Of a DNA stretch of 64,000 nucleotides, positions 10,259 to 19,765 are shown in pieces. The notes under the pieces were generated by a model, which did no database searches, had not been told where the DNA came from, and was given only the letters and a program-made list of their open reading frames with translations. A program made the position numbers and the translations under genes. The first letter of the stretch is position 1, and every line of letters begins with the position of its first letter. This DNA is from JAHBVL01 sp963712055 (GTDB taxonomy: Bacteria; Chloroflexota; Chloroflexia; Thermomicrobiales; UBA6265), in the NCBI GenBank assembly GCA_963712055.1, contig CAVQGN010000004.1:434001-498000 (forward strand), written 5' to 3'.

Positions 10259-10681
10259 TCAGGTTGGATTCGAGGCTCTCATCTGTTCGACTGACCGCTC
10301 GATCATCTGCCGCAGAATATGCTGATCGACATCTGCCAAGCGTTTGACGTACAGGCAGGATTTGCCCGTCTTGAATTTGCCAAGGTTGGCCGTGAGGTCG
10401 TCCCAATCCTCGTATCCGGACATCAAGTAAAGCGTAAGCGCTTGCTTGCGGGGAGCAAATCCCACGAGCATCCAGTCGCCTTCCTGCCCGGAAGCATATC
10501 GATAATGATAGGAACCGAATCCTATGATGCTTTCACCCCACATTTTCGGAGCTTCGCCGGTAATCGTTGCCATCATCTCGACGATCGTTCGCGAATCGGT
10601 TTGTTTCTGTTGAGGTTCGATGGTGTCCAGGAAGGCTTCCACGTCGCCATCGTTCTGCTTGGTCTTGAGCTCATAGGCCAT
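10259..10681 (-). CDS. DUF1801 domain protein
   Basis: 140 residues. The GEAPKMWGESIIGFGSYHYRYASG segment and KTGKSCLYVKRLADVD are characteristic of DUF1801, a YdhG-like fold whose function is unknown. The ATG at 10681 is chosen because GGAAAGG stands ten bases before it; the frame is open up to 10810. It is 10 bases upstream of the aldose epimerase on the same strand, so the two may be cotranscribed. It is divergent from the enolase-superfamily gene. Confidence 0.85.
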   Translation of the reverse strand: MAYELKTKQNDGDVEAFLDTIEPQQKQTDSRTIVEMMATITGEAPKMWGESIIGFGSYHYRYASGQEGDWMLVGFAPRKQALTLYLMSGYEDWDDLTANLGKFKTGKSCLYVKRLADVDQHILRQMIERSVEQMRASNPT

Positions 10682-10875
10682 GGATCGCGCCCTTTCCATA
10701 TTGATGGATCCGGTTTGCTGCAAACGCAAGTGTAGCGGGACGAAACGCCCCTGCAAGGCCAGAACCAGAGGAGGAAGGTGCCGCCAATCCGGTAGAATCA
10801 CAAAGGACATTCTGGAGTCAACGTCGGGTGGGAGTTGTTCCTGTTCGGATGACCTGGATGGGAGAGGAAACGAAC

Positions 10876-12084
10876 GTGAAAATCACCGATATTCGGTTTG
10901 CAGTCCTGGGCGAAAGCCCGCTGATTCGCATCACCACCGACGAAGGCATCGATGGATACGGAGCGATCGAACGATCCAAACCGTATCTGAAACCGCATGT
11001 GATGGAGTTGTTGCCGGCGTTGGAGGGTGAGGACCCGACGAATGTCGAGAATTGCATGCTCCGGATTCGGCATCGTGGTGCGTTCAAACCGTGGGGGAGT
11101 GCGGTCAGCGCGGTCGAAATTGCGCTCTGGGACATTGCTGGCAAAGCAGCCAATATGCCTGTTCACAAACTCCTTGGAGGCAAGATTCGCGATCGAGTCC
11201 GAACCTATAACGGAGCGGTTCGTCGTCCGTCCAAGGGATACATGTACACATACAGTCCCGACGAGTATGCCGAGGACGCAGCCTGGCAGAAAGCTCTGCC
11301 GGAAGGCTTCACGATGATCAAGCAAGCGATTGCGTATCACACAGCAATGAAATCTGATATCCCGAATTTCACGTATGGCGATCAGCGCACGAGTACGTTG
11401 CCCGGCTACCTGACCCGCGGACCGCTCACCGAAAAAGGACTCAACCACCTTGTCGAATGCGTTGTTCGCATGAAAGAAGTCTTGGGCGACGATGTGGGAC
11501 TCGCGCTCGATTGCGGTCCTGGCTGGACGATCTCGGACACGATCCGATTCGCCCAGGCTGTTGAGCCTTACAACTTGCTCTGGATCGAGGATACGATTGC
11601 TGGCGATTACACCCCGTGGGCAAGTGGTGATCTCTATCGGGAAGTCACCCGAGCCACCTCGACGCCAATCCACACCGGCGAGCAGATCTATCTCCGTCAG
11701 AATTTCAGAGAGTTGATCGACAATCATGCCGTCCGGGTCGTCGGTCCTGACCCATGTGATATTGGTGGCATCGCCGAATTGAAGTGGGTGGCCGAGTATG
11801 CAGACCTGCACGGCATCCAGATGGCGCCGCACGGCACCGGCAATGGTCTCGTCGGTCTGGCGGCCATGGTCCAGGTCTGCGCAACCTTGCCAGGAAACTA
11901 CATCGCTTTCGAGTACACAACCGGAAGACCCGACTGGTGGTATGACATCGTTGATGGGCTGCCGAATCCGATCGTGAAAGATGGCTTCATCGAGGTGCTC
12001 GACAATCCAGGAATTGGGATCACCTTCGATGTCGCCAAAGCGAAGACCTATCTTCGCGACGAGGATGCTGGGTTCTTCGACTAG
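10876..12084 (+). CDS. Mandelate racemase/muconate lactonizing (enolase superfamily) protein, probable sugar-acid dehydratase
   Basis: 402 residues from the GTG at 10876 (GAGAGGAAAC upstream; the frame is open from 10828). N-terminal capping domain to about residue 130, then a TIM barrel. Metal ligands fit ALDCG (Asp), WIEDT (Glu) and HTGEQ (Glu), and a catalytic histidine is in APHGTGNG. This pattern matches the D-galactonate/D-mannonate-type dehydratase branch better than racemases. An aldose epimerase gene is close by, which suits sugar-acid catabolism, but the substrate cannot be read from sequence. Confidence 0.85.
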   Translation: MKITDIRFAVLGESPLIRITTDEGIDGYGAIERSKPYLKPHVMELLPALEGEDPTNVENCMLRIRHRGAFKPWGSAVSAVEIALWDIAGKAANMPVHKLLGGKIRDRVRTYNGAVRRPSKGYMYTYSPDEYAEDAAWQKALPEGFTMIKQAIAYHTAMKSDIPNFTYGDQRTSTLPGYLTRGPLTEKGLNHLVECVVRMKEVLGDDVGLALDCGPGWTISDTIRFAQAVEPYNLLWIEDTIAGDYTPWASGDLYREVTRATSTPIHTGEQIYLRQNFRELIDNHAVRVVGPDPCDIGGIAELKWVAEYADLHGIQMAPHGTGNGLVGLAAMVQVCATLPGNYIAFEYTTGRPDWWYDIVDGLPNPIVKDGFIEVLDNPGIGITFDVAKAKTYLRDEDAGFFD

Positions 12085-12109
12085 CAGATGGTCCAGTCTT
12101 TGGCTGCGG

Positions 12110-12141
12110 GAACCGTCCGGTCGCTCTGGGACGGGCGGTTC
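12110..12141. terminator. Possible bidirectional terminator hairpin
   Basis: GAACCGTCC (12110-12118) pairs with GGGCGGTTC (12133-12141) with one G-T pair, between two convergent genes. No clear T run follows, so it is weak evidence. The rest of 12085-12302 shows nothing recognisable. Confidence 0.35.
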
Positions 12142-12302
12142 TTGCTGTGGGTCGGCTGATTCTGATTTGATTCTGTTGACTGAGCGCAACGGGTTGAACC
12201 CCGATGCTGACAGTTCGAACCCCTGCGGGCTCATCCGTTGGTCTTGCTTCTGGTTGAGACTCGTGTCGGGGTGAATCCATGCGGACTATCTTGTGTGCCG
12301 TC

Positions 12303-14106
12303 CTATGATGTGGGAATCACCGGAAGCACGATCCGCGATGGATACTCTGTCGAATGGAGCACGGTTTGGCGGGCGATCGTGATGGTTGTTCCGGTTGCGA
12401 CTGGGTCCCCGGTGTTCAGATTGCGGCTGAAGCGGGGGAAGTTGCTGCTCGATACATCGACTCGCAACCGGTGCCCGGATTTGAAGACCATGCTGGTTGG
12501 ATAGAGCGGTATCAGATACTCGGCCACTTCGCCGCGTTCGAGAAACTCAGGGTTTGCGTCGTCGTTGCGATAGCGAGCGCGAATGATTCCTTCGGAAATG
12601 TTCATCGCGGAACCATCCGGATAGACATCGACCAGCTTGACGGTGAAGTCGGTGTCGAGCGCGCTGGAAGCGGCGAAAAGGGTCATCTCGATCGGACCAG
12701 TTACTTCGAGATCCTGCTCGAGCATCTCGCTTGTGTAGACAAGAACGTCGTTGCGTTGCTCGACGCGGCGCTGATCGACGGGACCGGGAACGATCGGTTC
12801 TTCGGCTGATTGCGACCAGTCCTGGGTCGAGTTGTTCCCGCCGATGCTCGGCACGGGATCATCCGGGTCGTAGGTGAACCGGTCGGCCGGTTCAGCGGCA
12901 GGCGCGTTCCTGCGAAAGGGTGCCATCACCGTAGAGGGTGTTTGCCCGTCCTCCGCTGTGCAGGAACCAAGGTGTTGGTACCGCTCTGCGCAATGGCCAT
13001 TCGCTTTCGTATCTCCAGGCGTTGGCGCCCATCACAAAGAGCTTCAGCGGCGGTTCGTCCAAGTAGCCGCTGTCTTCGCCTTTGAGCCAATGGTCGTACC
13101 AGCGTTTTTCTTCTTCGCGAACGTCGAGCAACGAAGCGGGACCAAAATCGAGATCCGCTAAGCGGGTGCTTTTCGGAATCCCATGGGACCAGGGACCGAT
13201 CATGACTTTCTGTGCTGAACGCACCTCCGCCGACGCCGGTTCGGTGGTCATCGCTTGCCAATGGCGGAGCGTTGAGCCGGGATAGGCATCGTACCAGCCG
13301 CCCTGCTGAAAGGTCGGCACGGTGATCTGGTGATGCTTTCCGACCGCCGAGATCGCCCGCCAGTAGTCGTCGTAGCGATCATGTTCGAGCCAGTCGCGCC
13401 AGAATGGGATCTTCCGGCCGATCGCATTGACGTCCATGTCGATCAGCGGAAGTTGGCGGATAAAGCGGGTGTTGTTGAACAAGTTCGAACTGCCACCTTG
13501 GGTGATGTCGACATTCACCGAAAAGCAAATTGCGGCCATGATAGAGAGGGTCAACTGGAACGCGCCACCGACATAGTGATAGTCGCGAAAATAGTCGTCG
13601 TTGATGACATGGGGCGCCATGCAGGTCAGATGAGGACTCTGCAGCGGTCCAAGTAGCCATTGGTAGAGACCGCCATATGACCGACCCCAGGTTCCGATCT
13701 TGCCCGAACACCAGGACTGATCGACGATCCACTCGAGTGTGTCGAATGCATCGACACCGTCATCGACATAGGCATAGAAGGAGCCTTCCGACTCGAACTT
13801 GCCGCGACAGTCCTGGATGACAAAGGCATAGCCTCTTTCCGCCCACCAGATGGCGATATCGATCCAGCGACTCCAGAGACTCTGGTATGGCGTTCGCAAC
13901 AGGATCGTCGGCCAGGAGCCACCGCCCTTGGGAAGAAAGATGTCAGCCGAAAGGGTGATACCGTCGCGCATCGGGACGCGTTGGTCGTAGAGAAAGCGGA
14001 TGTCGTGCAGCGCTTTGGATTGAAGCTGGGTCATTTCCGATCCTATGTCGTAATCTGCGATATCTCGGTGTTCGCTTTGTCGGTCAGGGTACGAAGCTCG
14101 GTTCAC
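12303..14106 (-). CDS. CocE/NonD family (X-Pro dipeptidyl-peptidase-like) hydrolase, interrupted by a frameshift
   Basis: About 600 residues if repaired. The first part (14106 to about 12895) is the alpha/beta hydrolase. The nucleophile serine is in GTWGRSYGGLYQW, DITLSADIFLP-type entry sequence lies near residue 50, and a catalytic histidine is in GPWSHG. The second part, in another frame (to 12303), is the C-terminal jelly-roll domain with DRFTYDPDDPVPSIGG and EVTGPIEMTLF. Deleting one base at about 12897-12902 joins TLSQERP to AAEPADRF, as expected for the family. Start is a GTG overlapping the stop of the glycosyltransferase gene, or ATG at 14034. Substrate (ester or acyl-peptide) is unknown. 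Confidence 0.82.
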
Positions 14107-15251
14107 GAGCCTTTGTCACGTGAGGCGACGTGCTGCAGCAACGAAAGCGTTTGCGCTGCTATTTTCGACCAGGAATAGTCTTCTTGCAGCTTTCGGCTTG
14201 CGGTCGCGGCGGTTTCAAGTTGCTCGCGGGTCAGCGTATTGAGGCAGCGGGTCAGGTCGCCGGAATCAAGTCCAAATGGAATACCAGCGTCACCAAGCAT
14301 CTCGTGGAGATACTCCCAATTGGACGTCAGAGCTGGAATTCCCATGCCGACGACATCGCCAACCAGACCAGTCGTCAGCATGGTTCCACCGTCTCCGAAG
14401 GGCAGGATTAGCACGTCGATTGTCGACAACCGCCGGTTGTAGACCGGTCTGGGACCACGGCGGTAGCGCGTTGCGTAGATGCGCGGATGGGGTGGAATCT
14501 CCTCGTCTGAACGCAGCGAGTAGATCACTAGCTCCAGGTCGGCCCGATCCGAGGCAAGAAACGAATCGACAACCTCGAACACGTTCTTTGGTTCTCGAGG
14601 CGCCCCCATGATCCCAAGCTGAATTCTCTCTCGCTTTCCGATCCATTCCGCTCCTGGTTCTGCACCATCGTCGAGTCCCTCGTTTTCGATGAGGTTTCCC
14701 CAGTGCCCATGAGGAATGACCGCGTGAATCGCTTCCTGGGCGTAGCCGCGAAACGACAGTGCCCGCTCCTTGCCCCAATGACTGTGGTGAAGGACGGCAT
14801 CGGCTGCATTAGCCCAGGCTTGGTAGATGTCGATCCAGACAGGTGCATCCCGATGTGGCAGGAGATTGTGTTGGGTCCAGACGATGCGTATTCCAAGGTG
14901 CTTCAACGTCTGGATGAGCTCGGTGTGACTAGCGATCTCAGCATCGAGGACCAGCTCAGGCCAATGCATATGAAAGATGTCGATCTGCTGAAAGCATGAG
15001 GTCTTGTCTGAAGCATTCTGGAAATCATCCTGCGGGAAAGGGAAGTCGATCACGTGATCTGCCATTTGACCGTAGAGCTCGCGATGATAGGGATGCAGAA
15101 AACGACTCGACATTACGTTCAGTTTCGGGAGATCAGAAGGCTGGGATGCGGTGACGTTCTGAGATAGCGGGCCGACGACGTCGGCGGCCGGGTTCACCAG
15201 CTGGTCGGTTCCGATTCGTGCATTTGATGCTCGCTCCGACGTCTGATTCAT
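14103..15251 (-). CDS. GT4-like glycosyltransferase
   Basis: 382 residues, two Rossmann-like halves of the GT-B fold. The N-terminal half carries DIFHMHWPE and IVWTQHNLLPH, typical of the acceptor domain. The C-terminal half has LGIMGAPREPKN and the nucleotide-sugar region ILPFGDGGTMLTTGLVGDVVGMGIPALTS, where family members usually show an E-x7-E motif; here the first acidic position is not obvious. No signal peptide. Its stop overlaps the GTG start of the hydrolase gene, so the two are coupled. Donor and acceptor are unknown. Confidence 0.75.
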   Translation of the reverse strand: MNQTSERASNARIGTDQLVNPAADVVGPLSQNVTASQPSDLPKLNVMSSRFLHPYHRELYGQMADHVIDFPFPQDDFQNASDKTSCFQQIDIFHMHWPELVLDAEIASHTELIQTLKHLGIRIVWTQHNLLPHRDAPVWIDIYQAWANAADAVLHHSHWGKERALSFRGYAQEAIHAVIPHGHWGNLIENEGLDDGAEPGAEWIGKRERIQLGIMGAPREPKNVFEVVDSFLASDRADLELVIYSLRSDEEIPPHPRIYATRYRRGPRPVYNRRLSTIDVLILPFGDGGTMLTTGLVGDVVGMGIPALTSNWEYLHEMLGDAGIPFGLDSGDLTRCLNTLTREQLETAATASRKLQEDYSWSKIAAQTLSLLQHVASRDKGS

Positions 15252-15382
15252 CTCTCCGTTTACCGACTCAGAATCATATGACTACGGATGTACCTTTCAG
15301 GGGTTCGAGTCTCCAGTGACGACTTTCCCGACTCAGTTTGCGATGAATGCGGCGGTAGACGCGATGAAGAAACGAGCGGCGT

Positions 15383-16171
15383 TCACCCCCTCAGCAACGA
15401 CTGGGCTCCGTCGATGACGATCTCCGTGCCAGTCACATGCCGACCTGCCTCTGAGGAGAGAAAGACGACCATGTTGGCTATGTCGGCGGCATCGGCTGGG
15501 ACGTTTCGGAGTGGTGGCCAACGTTCCGGTAGATCCTGTTTCCAGGTAACCGCGTCGAGGTTGCGACGGAAGGTTCGTTCTCCGATGTTGGTCGTGACAC
15601 TACCAGGCAGGATCGAGTTGACCCTGATATCCCAGCGCGCGAGTTCGATGGCGGCCATCTTCGCGAAGGCGACCTGACCTGCTTTGGACGATGAATAGGC
15701 GGCGTAGCCTGGCGACGAAAAGAGGGTGTTGCCATTGATCGATGCGGTGACGATGATCGATCCGCCGCCCGCCGCGCGAAGATGAGGGATCGCGTGCTTC
15801 ACCGTGATGAAGGTGCCCTTGAGGTTGACACCGTGGGTTTCATCCCATTCCTCGACCGTTAATTCTTCGATCGGTGCCTGCATCCCGTTGATCCCGGCGT
15901 TTGCGAACACGATGTGCAGCCCACCAAATGTCTCGACCGTGCTGGCAATGGCGGCAGCCATCGCATCTTCATCACGAACATCGGCACCGAAGGCTTTGAC
16001 CTGATGACCTGCTCCCGTTAGATCTGCGGCCACGGATTCCGCAGCTTCCGGTCGATAGTCGACCACCGCGACTGCGGCGCCAGCCGCGGCCAGCGCGTGG
16101 GCTGCGGCTGCCCCGATCCCGGAACCACCACCAGTCACCAGCGCAACCTTGCTCTTCAGGCTCGTATCCAA
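15383..16171 (-). CDS. Short-chain dehydrogenase/reductase
   Basis: Classical SDR of about 262 residues. The NAD(P)-binding TGGGSGIG motif is near residue 10, with VDYRPEAA after beta-2. NAGI and the catalytic YSSSK (Tyr, Lys) with an upstream serine in TASING follow. An aspartate at the end of beta-2 (VVDYR) suggests NAD preference. A TTG start at 16171 is favoured because GGGAG stands seven bases upstream; an ATG at 16198 has no ribosome-binding site. Substrate unknown. It stands alone between the glycosyltransferase gene and a 500-base gap. Confidence 0.9.
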   Translation of the reverse strand: MDTSLKSKVALVTGGGSGIGAAAAHALAAAGAAVAVVDYRPEAAESVAADLTGAGHQVKAFGADVRDEDAMAAAIASTVETFGGLHIVFANAGINGMQAPIEELTVEEWDETHGVNLKGTFITVKHAIPHLRAAGGGSIIVTASINGNTLFSSPGYAAYSSSKAGQVAFAKMAAIELARWDIRVNSILPGSVTTNIGERTFRRNLDAVTWKQDLPERWPPLRNVPADAADIANMVVFLSSEAGRHVTGTEIVIDGAQSLLRG

Positions 16172-16198
16172 AGTGTTCTCCCAGATTGATGCCGGCAT

Positions 16199-16634
16199 GG
16201 AGGTGGTGATACCGGCAAGTGCGCAAGTCCACGCGCTGCGTCTCGTTGTCAGGAGTTATACCAATTTTGATTGCGCCAACTGCGCTCTTTTGTTGGATTC
16301 CTTTCTTTATTGGTAGTCCGCCGAAACAGGTCCGATGGCTACGGGTTTGTGACGAGCGGCGGAATCGACCAAGACGAAGGCCCCCAATTGGAAAGGTCAG
16401 ACACGGGGGTCTGACCCTACAAGATCGATTGGGGAATTCCGGGATTCGGCGCCGAGTTTGGATGACGGGTTACCAGCCCGGACACGTTTAATGGCTGCGC
16501 CGTCCGCAGACCTGTCCGCTGGGATCGTGTAGGTGGAGAATAGAACACATGTTCGATTCCGTCAACTGAACTGTGGTGGTTGCTGGCTGCGGGGATGGGT
16601 TTGGCTGGGACGCCTGTTTCAGCGTGCGGTGTTC
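16199..16634. other. Intergenic stretch with a hairpin
   Basis: No coding frame with a ribosome-binding site is seen. The only structured element is at 16382-16430. Perfect arms GGTCAGAC (16395-16402) and GTCTGACC (16409-16416) surround ACGGGG, nested inside outer arms CCCCAAT and ATTGGGG. It could be a terminator or a dispersed repeat; no T run follows. Confidence 0.5.
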
Positions 16635-16662
16635 GTGAGCGCTCACAGATTCTCGCTACAAT
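16635..16662 (+). promoter_or_regulatory. Promoter with LacI/GalR-like operator palindrome
   Basis: GTGAGCGCTCAC (16635-16646) is a perfect 12-base palindrome and equals the core of the symmetric LacI-family operator. TACAAT (16657-16662) is a good -10 box 40 bases before the next ATG, placing the palindrome across the -35 region. Repression by a LacI/GalR-type regulator is inference; none is encoded in the window. Confidence 0.45.
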
Positions 16663-16701
16663 GGTCCGATCGAGAAGGAACGAGCAGGGGACGATTTCCT
16701 T

Positions 16702-17298
16702 ATGAGCGAAGCCAATCCCAATCCTAAGGTCGACGCCTATCTCGCACGGGCCACAGCCTGGCAGGATGAAATGAAGGAACTCCGCCAGATTGCTCTCGAC
16801 TCGGGTCTCGCCGAGGAGGTGAAGTGGGGACATCCGTGTTACACGCTTGATGGGAGCAATATCGTCCTTATCCATTCCTTCAATGACTACTGCGCGCTAC
16901 TCTTTTTCAAAGGGGCGTTGCTGGAGGATCCCGACGGTGTGCTGGTGCAGCAAACCGAAAACGTACAGGCTGCTCGCCAGATTCGGTTCACCAGTGTGTC
17001 CGATGTGCTGGAAAAGGAACCAAGTGTGCGAGCCGCGATCGTGGGCGCTATCGACGTCGAACGATCCGGGCAATCCGTGGCGATGAAGGAGACTGCTGAG
17101 TTTCACGTTCCGGAGGAGCTCCAGCGGAGACTCAATGGCGATCCGGACCTCAAGAGCGCTTTCGACGCGCTGACGCCTGGTCGACAGCGTGGCTATCTCC
17201 TCCACTTCTCTTCTGCCAAGCGACCCGAGACGCGGGAATCCCGGATCGAGCAGGCCGTGCCGAGGATTCTCGCTGGCAAGGGTCTGAACGATCGCTGA
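16702..17298 (+). CDS. YdeI/OmdA-like DUF1801 family protein
   Basis: 198 residues. The N-terminal DUF1801 half carries VKWGHPCYTLDGSNIVLIHSFNDYCALLFFKGALL. The C-terminal half, with PEELQRRLNGDPDLKSAFDALTPGRQRGYLLHFSSAKRPETRESRIE, is the OmdA-like bacteriocin-protection segment. This two-part architecture matches the YdeI family. Family members have been linked to antimicrobial-peptide resistance in Salmonella, but the molecular function is unknown. It follows the LacI-like palindrome promoter. It is a different subfamily from the shorter DUF1801 protein at 10.3 kb. Confidence 0.85.
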   Translation: MSEANPNPKVDAYLARATAWQDEMKELRQIALDSGLAEEVKWGHPCYTLDGSNIVLIHSFNDYCALLFFKGALLEDPDGVLVQQTENVQAARQIRFTSVSDVLEKEPSVRAAIVGAIDVERSGQSVAMKETAEFHVPEELQRRLNGDPDLKSAFDALTPGRQRGYLLHFSSAKRPETRESRIEQAVPRILAGKGLNDR

Positions 17299-17427
17299 GG
17301 TCGAGCATCGATTCGAGACCAAGGAAATCACTTTCCGTCCATTTCGGGGTGGTTTCTGGAATACTGCGGCAAGTTCGATGACCAGATGAGAATTCTTCTT
17401 CGAGAAAAGCAGAGAAAGTCAGATCCC

Positions 17428-18495
17428 ATGAAAACGTGCAGTGCAACGACCAGTGAGCTCAACGGCCATGCAATCTACGCGCTCGAAAACAAACAGGTGC
17501 GGTTGACGGTGATTCCGGAAAAGGGAGCCGATATCTACGAATGGATTCACAAACCGACCGGTGTCGACGTCATGTGGAAGAGTCCCTGGGGTTTGGGACG
17601 GCACCGAAAAAACCCGAGCACGGCGACCAACACCCAGGTTGCCTGGATGGACGGCTATGAGGGAGGCTGGCAGGTTCTCTTTCCGAGCGGAGGCGGGCCA
17701 TCGCAGTACAAGGGCGTCGAACTGAACTTTCATGGTGAGGCATCGGTCACGGCTTGGGACGTCGACACGTTCGCAGCCGATGAAGCGAGAGCGATTCTGG
17801 TGCTTTCGAGTCGCCTGGCGAGGAGTCCGTTCCGGATCGAACGGACCATGACTCTGGAAGCAGGATCGTCGAGTTTTCTGCTGGAGGAGTCGGTAACGAA
17901 CGAAGGCGGCGAGGCGATGGACTATATGTGGGGTCATCACCCTGCGTATGGCGAACCGTTGCTGTCGGCATCGACCCGGATCGACACCAACGCGACCAGG
18001 GTCACCTACGACGAAAAGACCACCGGCCCGGACAGCCCTGCCGGTCCCGGCGAGACCTTCGAGTGGCCAATGGTCGGACCAGTGAACCAGCAGTGTGATC
18101 TGAGTTCGGTTCCCGGGCCAGACGAGTCTCATCTGACGATGGCCTATCTCCACGACTTCCGCGATCCGACCGCGTGGTATGCGATTTCCAACCCGACGTT
18201 GGGTGTTGGAGCCGGTCTGGCCTGGAAGCGGGAAGCGTTGCCCTGCGCCTGGCTCTGGCAGGAGATGAACGCATCCGCTGGTTTCCCGTTCTACAAGGGC
18301 GTCTATGTCATGGCGATCGAACCAAACACGAGTTTTCCTGGTCATGGCTTGACCGCCATGTCCGAAAAGACCCAGATGCAACGGACGCTGAAACCAGGCG
18401 AGCGGGCGGCGATTCAGCTCAGAGCGGTTCTTTTCGAATCTCGCGATCGGGTAACGTCGATTGACATGCAAGGCACCGTTACCCAAAGTTATTGA
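17428..18495 (+). CDS. Galactose-mutarotase-like fold protein (DUF4432-type)
   Basis: 355 residues from the ATG at 17428 (frame open from 17386). The sequence has the beta-supersandwich feel of aldose-epimerase relatives: RLTVIPEKGADIYEW near the N-terminus, GGWQVLFPSGG and GHHPAYGEP in the middle, and CAWLWQEMNASAGFPFY late. The paired His-His in WGHHPA and the late Trp-Gln-Glu are plausible active-site residues. The classical GalM motifs NLTQH and LETQ are absent, so it is a distant relative and its substrate is unknown. It converges with the secreted peptidase gene; 18496-18640 is empty. Confidence 0.72.
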   Translation: MKTCSATTSELNGHAIYALENKQVRLTVIPEKGADIYEWIHKPTGVDVMWKSPWGLGRHRKNPSTATNTQVAWMDGYEGGWQVLFPSGGGPSQYKGVELNFHGEASVTAWDVDTFAADEARAILVLSSRLARSPFRIERTMTLEAGSSSFLLEESVTNEGGEAMDYMWGHHPAYGEPLLSASTRIDTNATRVTYDEKTTGPDSPAGPGETFEWPMVGPVNQQCDLSSVPGPDESHLTMAYLHDFRDPTAWYAISNPTLGVGAGLAWKREALPCAWLWQEMNASAGFPFYKGVYVMAIEPNTSFPGHGLTAMSEKTQMQRTLKPGERAAIQLRAVLFESRDRVTSIDMQGTVTQSY

Positions 18496-18640
18496 CCGAC
18501 TCAGGGGTTCTAGCCGTTGCTTCGAGTCGCGGTCAACGGAACGGAGTGAATCCTCGGGAAAGGTAGAGTTGGCGGGTTCGCGCTTGATTTCAGGCCAGAC
18601 TAGCGCTTTCTGCTTCAACAGTGTGGATCGCGGTAGCTGG

Positions 18641-19735
18641 TCAGCATTCCACGACTATCGCTGCCTTGCCAGTTGGCCAGCTCTCGGGTATGGAGATCAG
18701 CCAGAAGAGTTCTCCGGACCGATCAGCTTCTGAGTGTCGTTCGATCTTTTCAAAGTTCTGGCCGGGTTCTGAAAGTGTGAGCGTACAAGTGTCTCCTCCG
18801 TCCGTCTTGCCGAGAATGATCAACTGCTGGCCTGGTTCGAGAATCTCGGGGGCACGGATGAGTTTGACGACATTGTTCTGACGGTCTCCGGACCAACCTT
18901 CAAAATCGTCTGGCAATCCAATCGATCCGGTGAGTCTGGCGAGATCACGTTCAAACTGACGATAGAAGGTCTCCGGCGGAATCCCAAAGGCCGTCTCGAA
19001 CGCGGATGCAAAGCTCTCGTTTGAGGAGATCGAGCCATAGTACGTGTTGATTGTTTCGATTGGCCGATCGGCGAGAAGCGACGCGACCCCGACAGCGGCC
19101 AGCGGATAAACTGCACCGCCGGCTGCCTGGAAGTCCTCCAGCATAGAGATATCGGCCAGATCCAGCTGTGCTCCCATGAACTGAGCAGCGCCGTACCAGT
19201 AGTCCATCACGTCTCCACGATGAACGATGCCAAGTCGTGCCAGGATTTCGAGACTGAGGTATTCGGCCAGTCCCTCTTCGAACCAGGCGGCCGAAGTTGA
19301 GTAAACGGATCCTGTGGACATGTATTGATAGACATGCGTGAACTCATGCAGGACGGATCGCAGCTGTTCGGTTGGATTGCTGGCTCGCCAGCCAAGCGAG
19401 CCCGCGTAAACGAAAATGCTTGGTCCCATTGCAGACGCGATGACCGAGCTAGTGTCGTGACTTTCGTTGTCCACTGAAACCAGGACTGGTCGAATCGCGG
19501 TGTAACCCAGTTCCTGCGTAAAGAAATCCTCTGCGAGTCTGATTCCTTCGGCCACCAGCACGAGCTCGTCGGCTGGGACAGTGGCGTCGAAATCAAATCT
19601 GGTCTCCTGGGCAGCAGACGGAAGGGGAGCACTGGCTGGCAGCAGGCCAGCCAGCGCAATGACCAGCGCAATTGCCCATCGCACCATCGAGTAGTCTGTT
19701 CGATGCCGAGTCTCTCGACTCGCGGGTTCATGCAT
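18641..19735 (-). CDS. Secreted gluzincin metallopeptidase (peptidase MA-like)
   Basis: 364 residues. Signal peptide at about 17-42 (MVRWAIALVIALAGLLPASA). Zinc motif HEFTH is followed about 22 residues later by WFEEGLAEYLS, the glutamate-bearing gluzincin signature of the peptidase MA/DUF1570 type. An Ala-rich helical part and a C-terminal beta domain (about 270-364) follow. GGAAGGGG precedes the ATG by about eight bases. It begins 30 bases after the preceding gene and is the last gene of the leftward envelope cluster. Extracellular proteolysis is inferred from the signal peptide and zinc site. Confidence 0.85.
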   Translation of the reverse strand: MHEPASRETRHRTDYSMVRWAIALVIALAGLLPASAPLPSAAQETRFDFDATVPADELVLVAEGIRLAEDFFTQELGYTAIRPVLVSVDNESHDTSSVIASAMGPSIFVYAGSLGWRASNPTEQLRSVLHEFTHVYQYMSTGSVYSTSAAWFEEGLAEYLSLEILARLGIVHRGDVMDYWYGAAQFMGAQLDLADISMLEDFQAAGGAVYPLAAVGVASLLADRPIETINTYYGSISSNESFASAFETAFGIPPETFYRQFERDLARLTGSIGLPDDFEGWSGDRQNNVVKLIRAPEILEPGQQLIILGKTDGGDTCTLTLSEPGQNFEKIERHSEADRSGELFWLISIPESWPTGKAAIVVEC

Positions 19736-19765
19736 GATTACCCCTTCCGGCAGGTTGGCGGCGAA

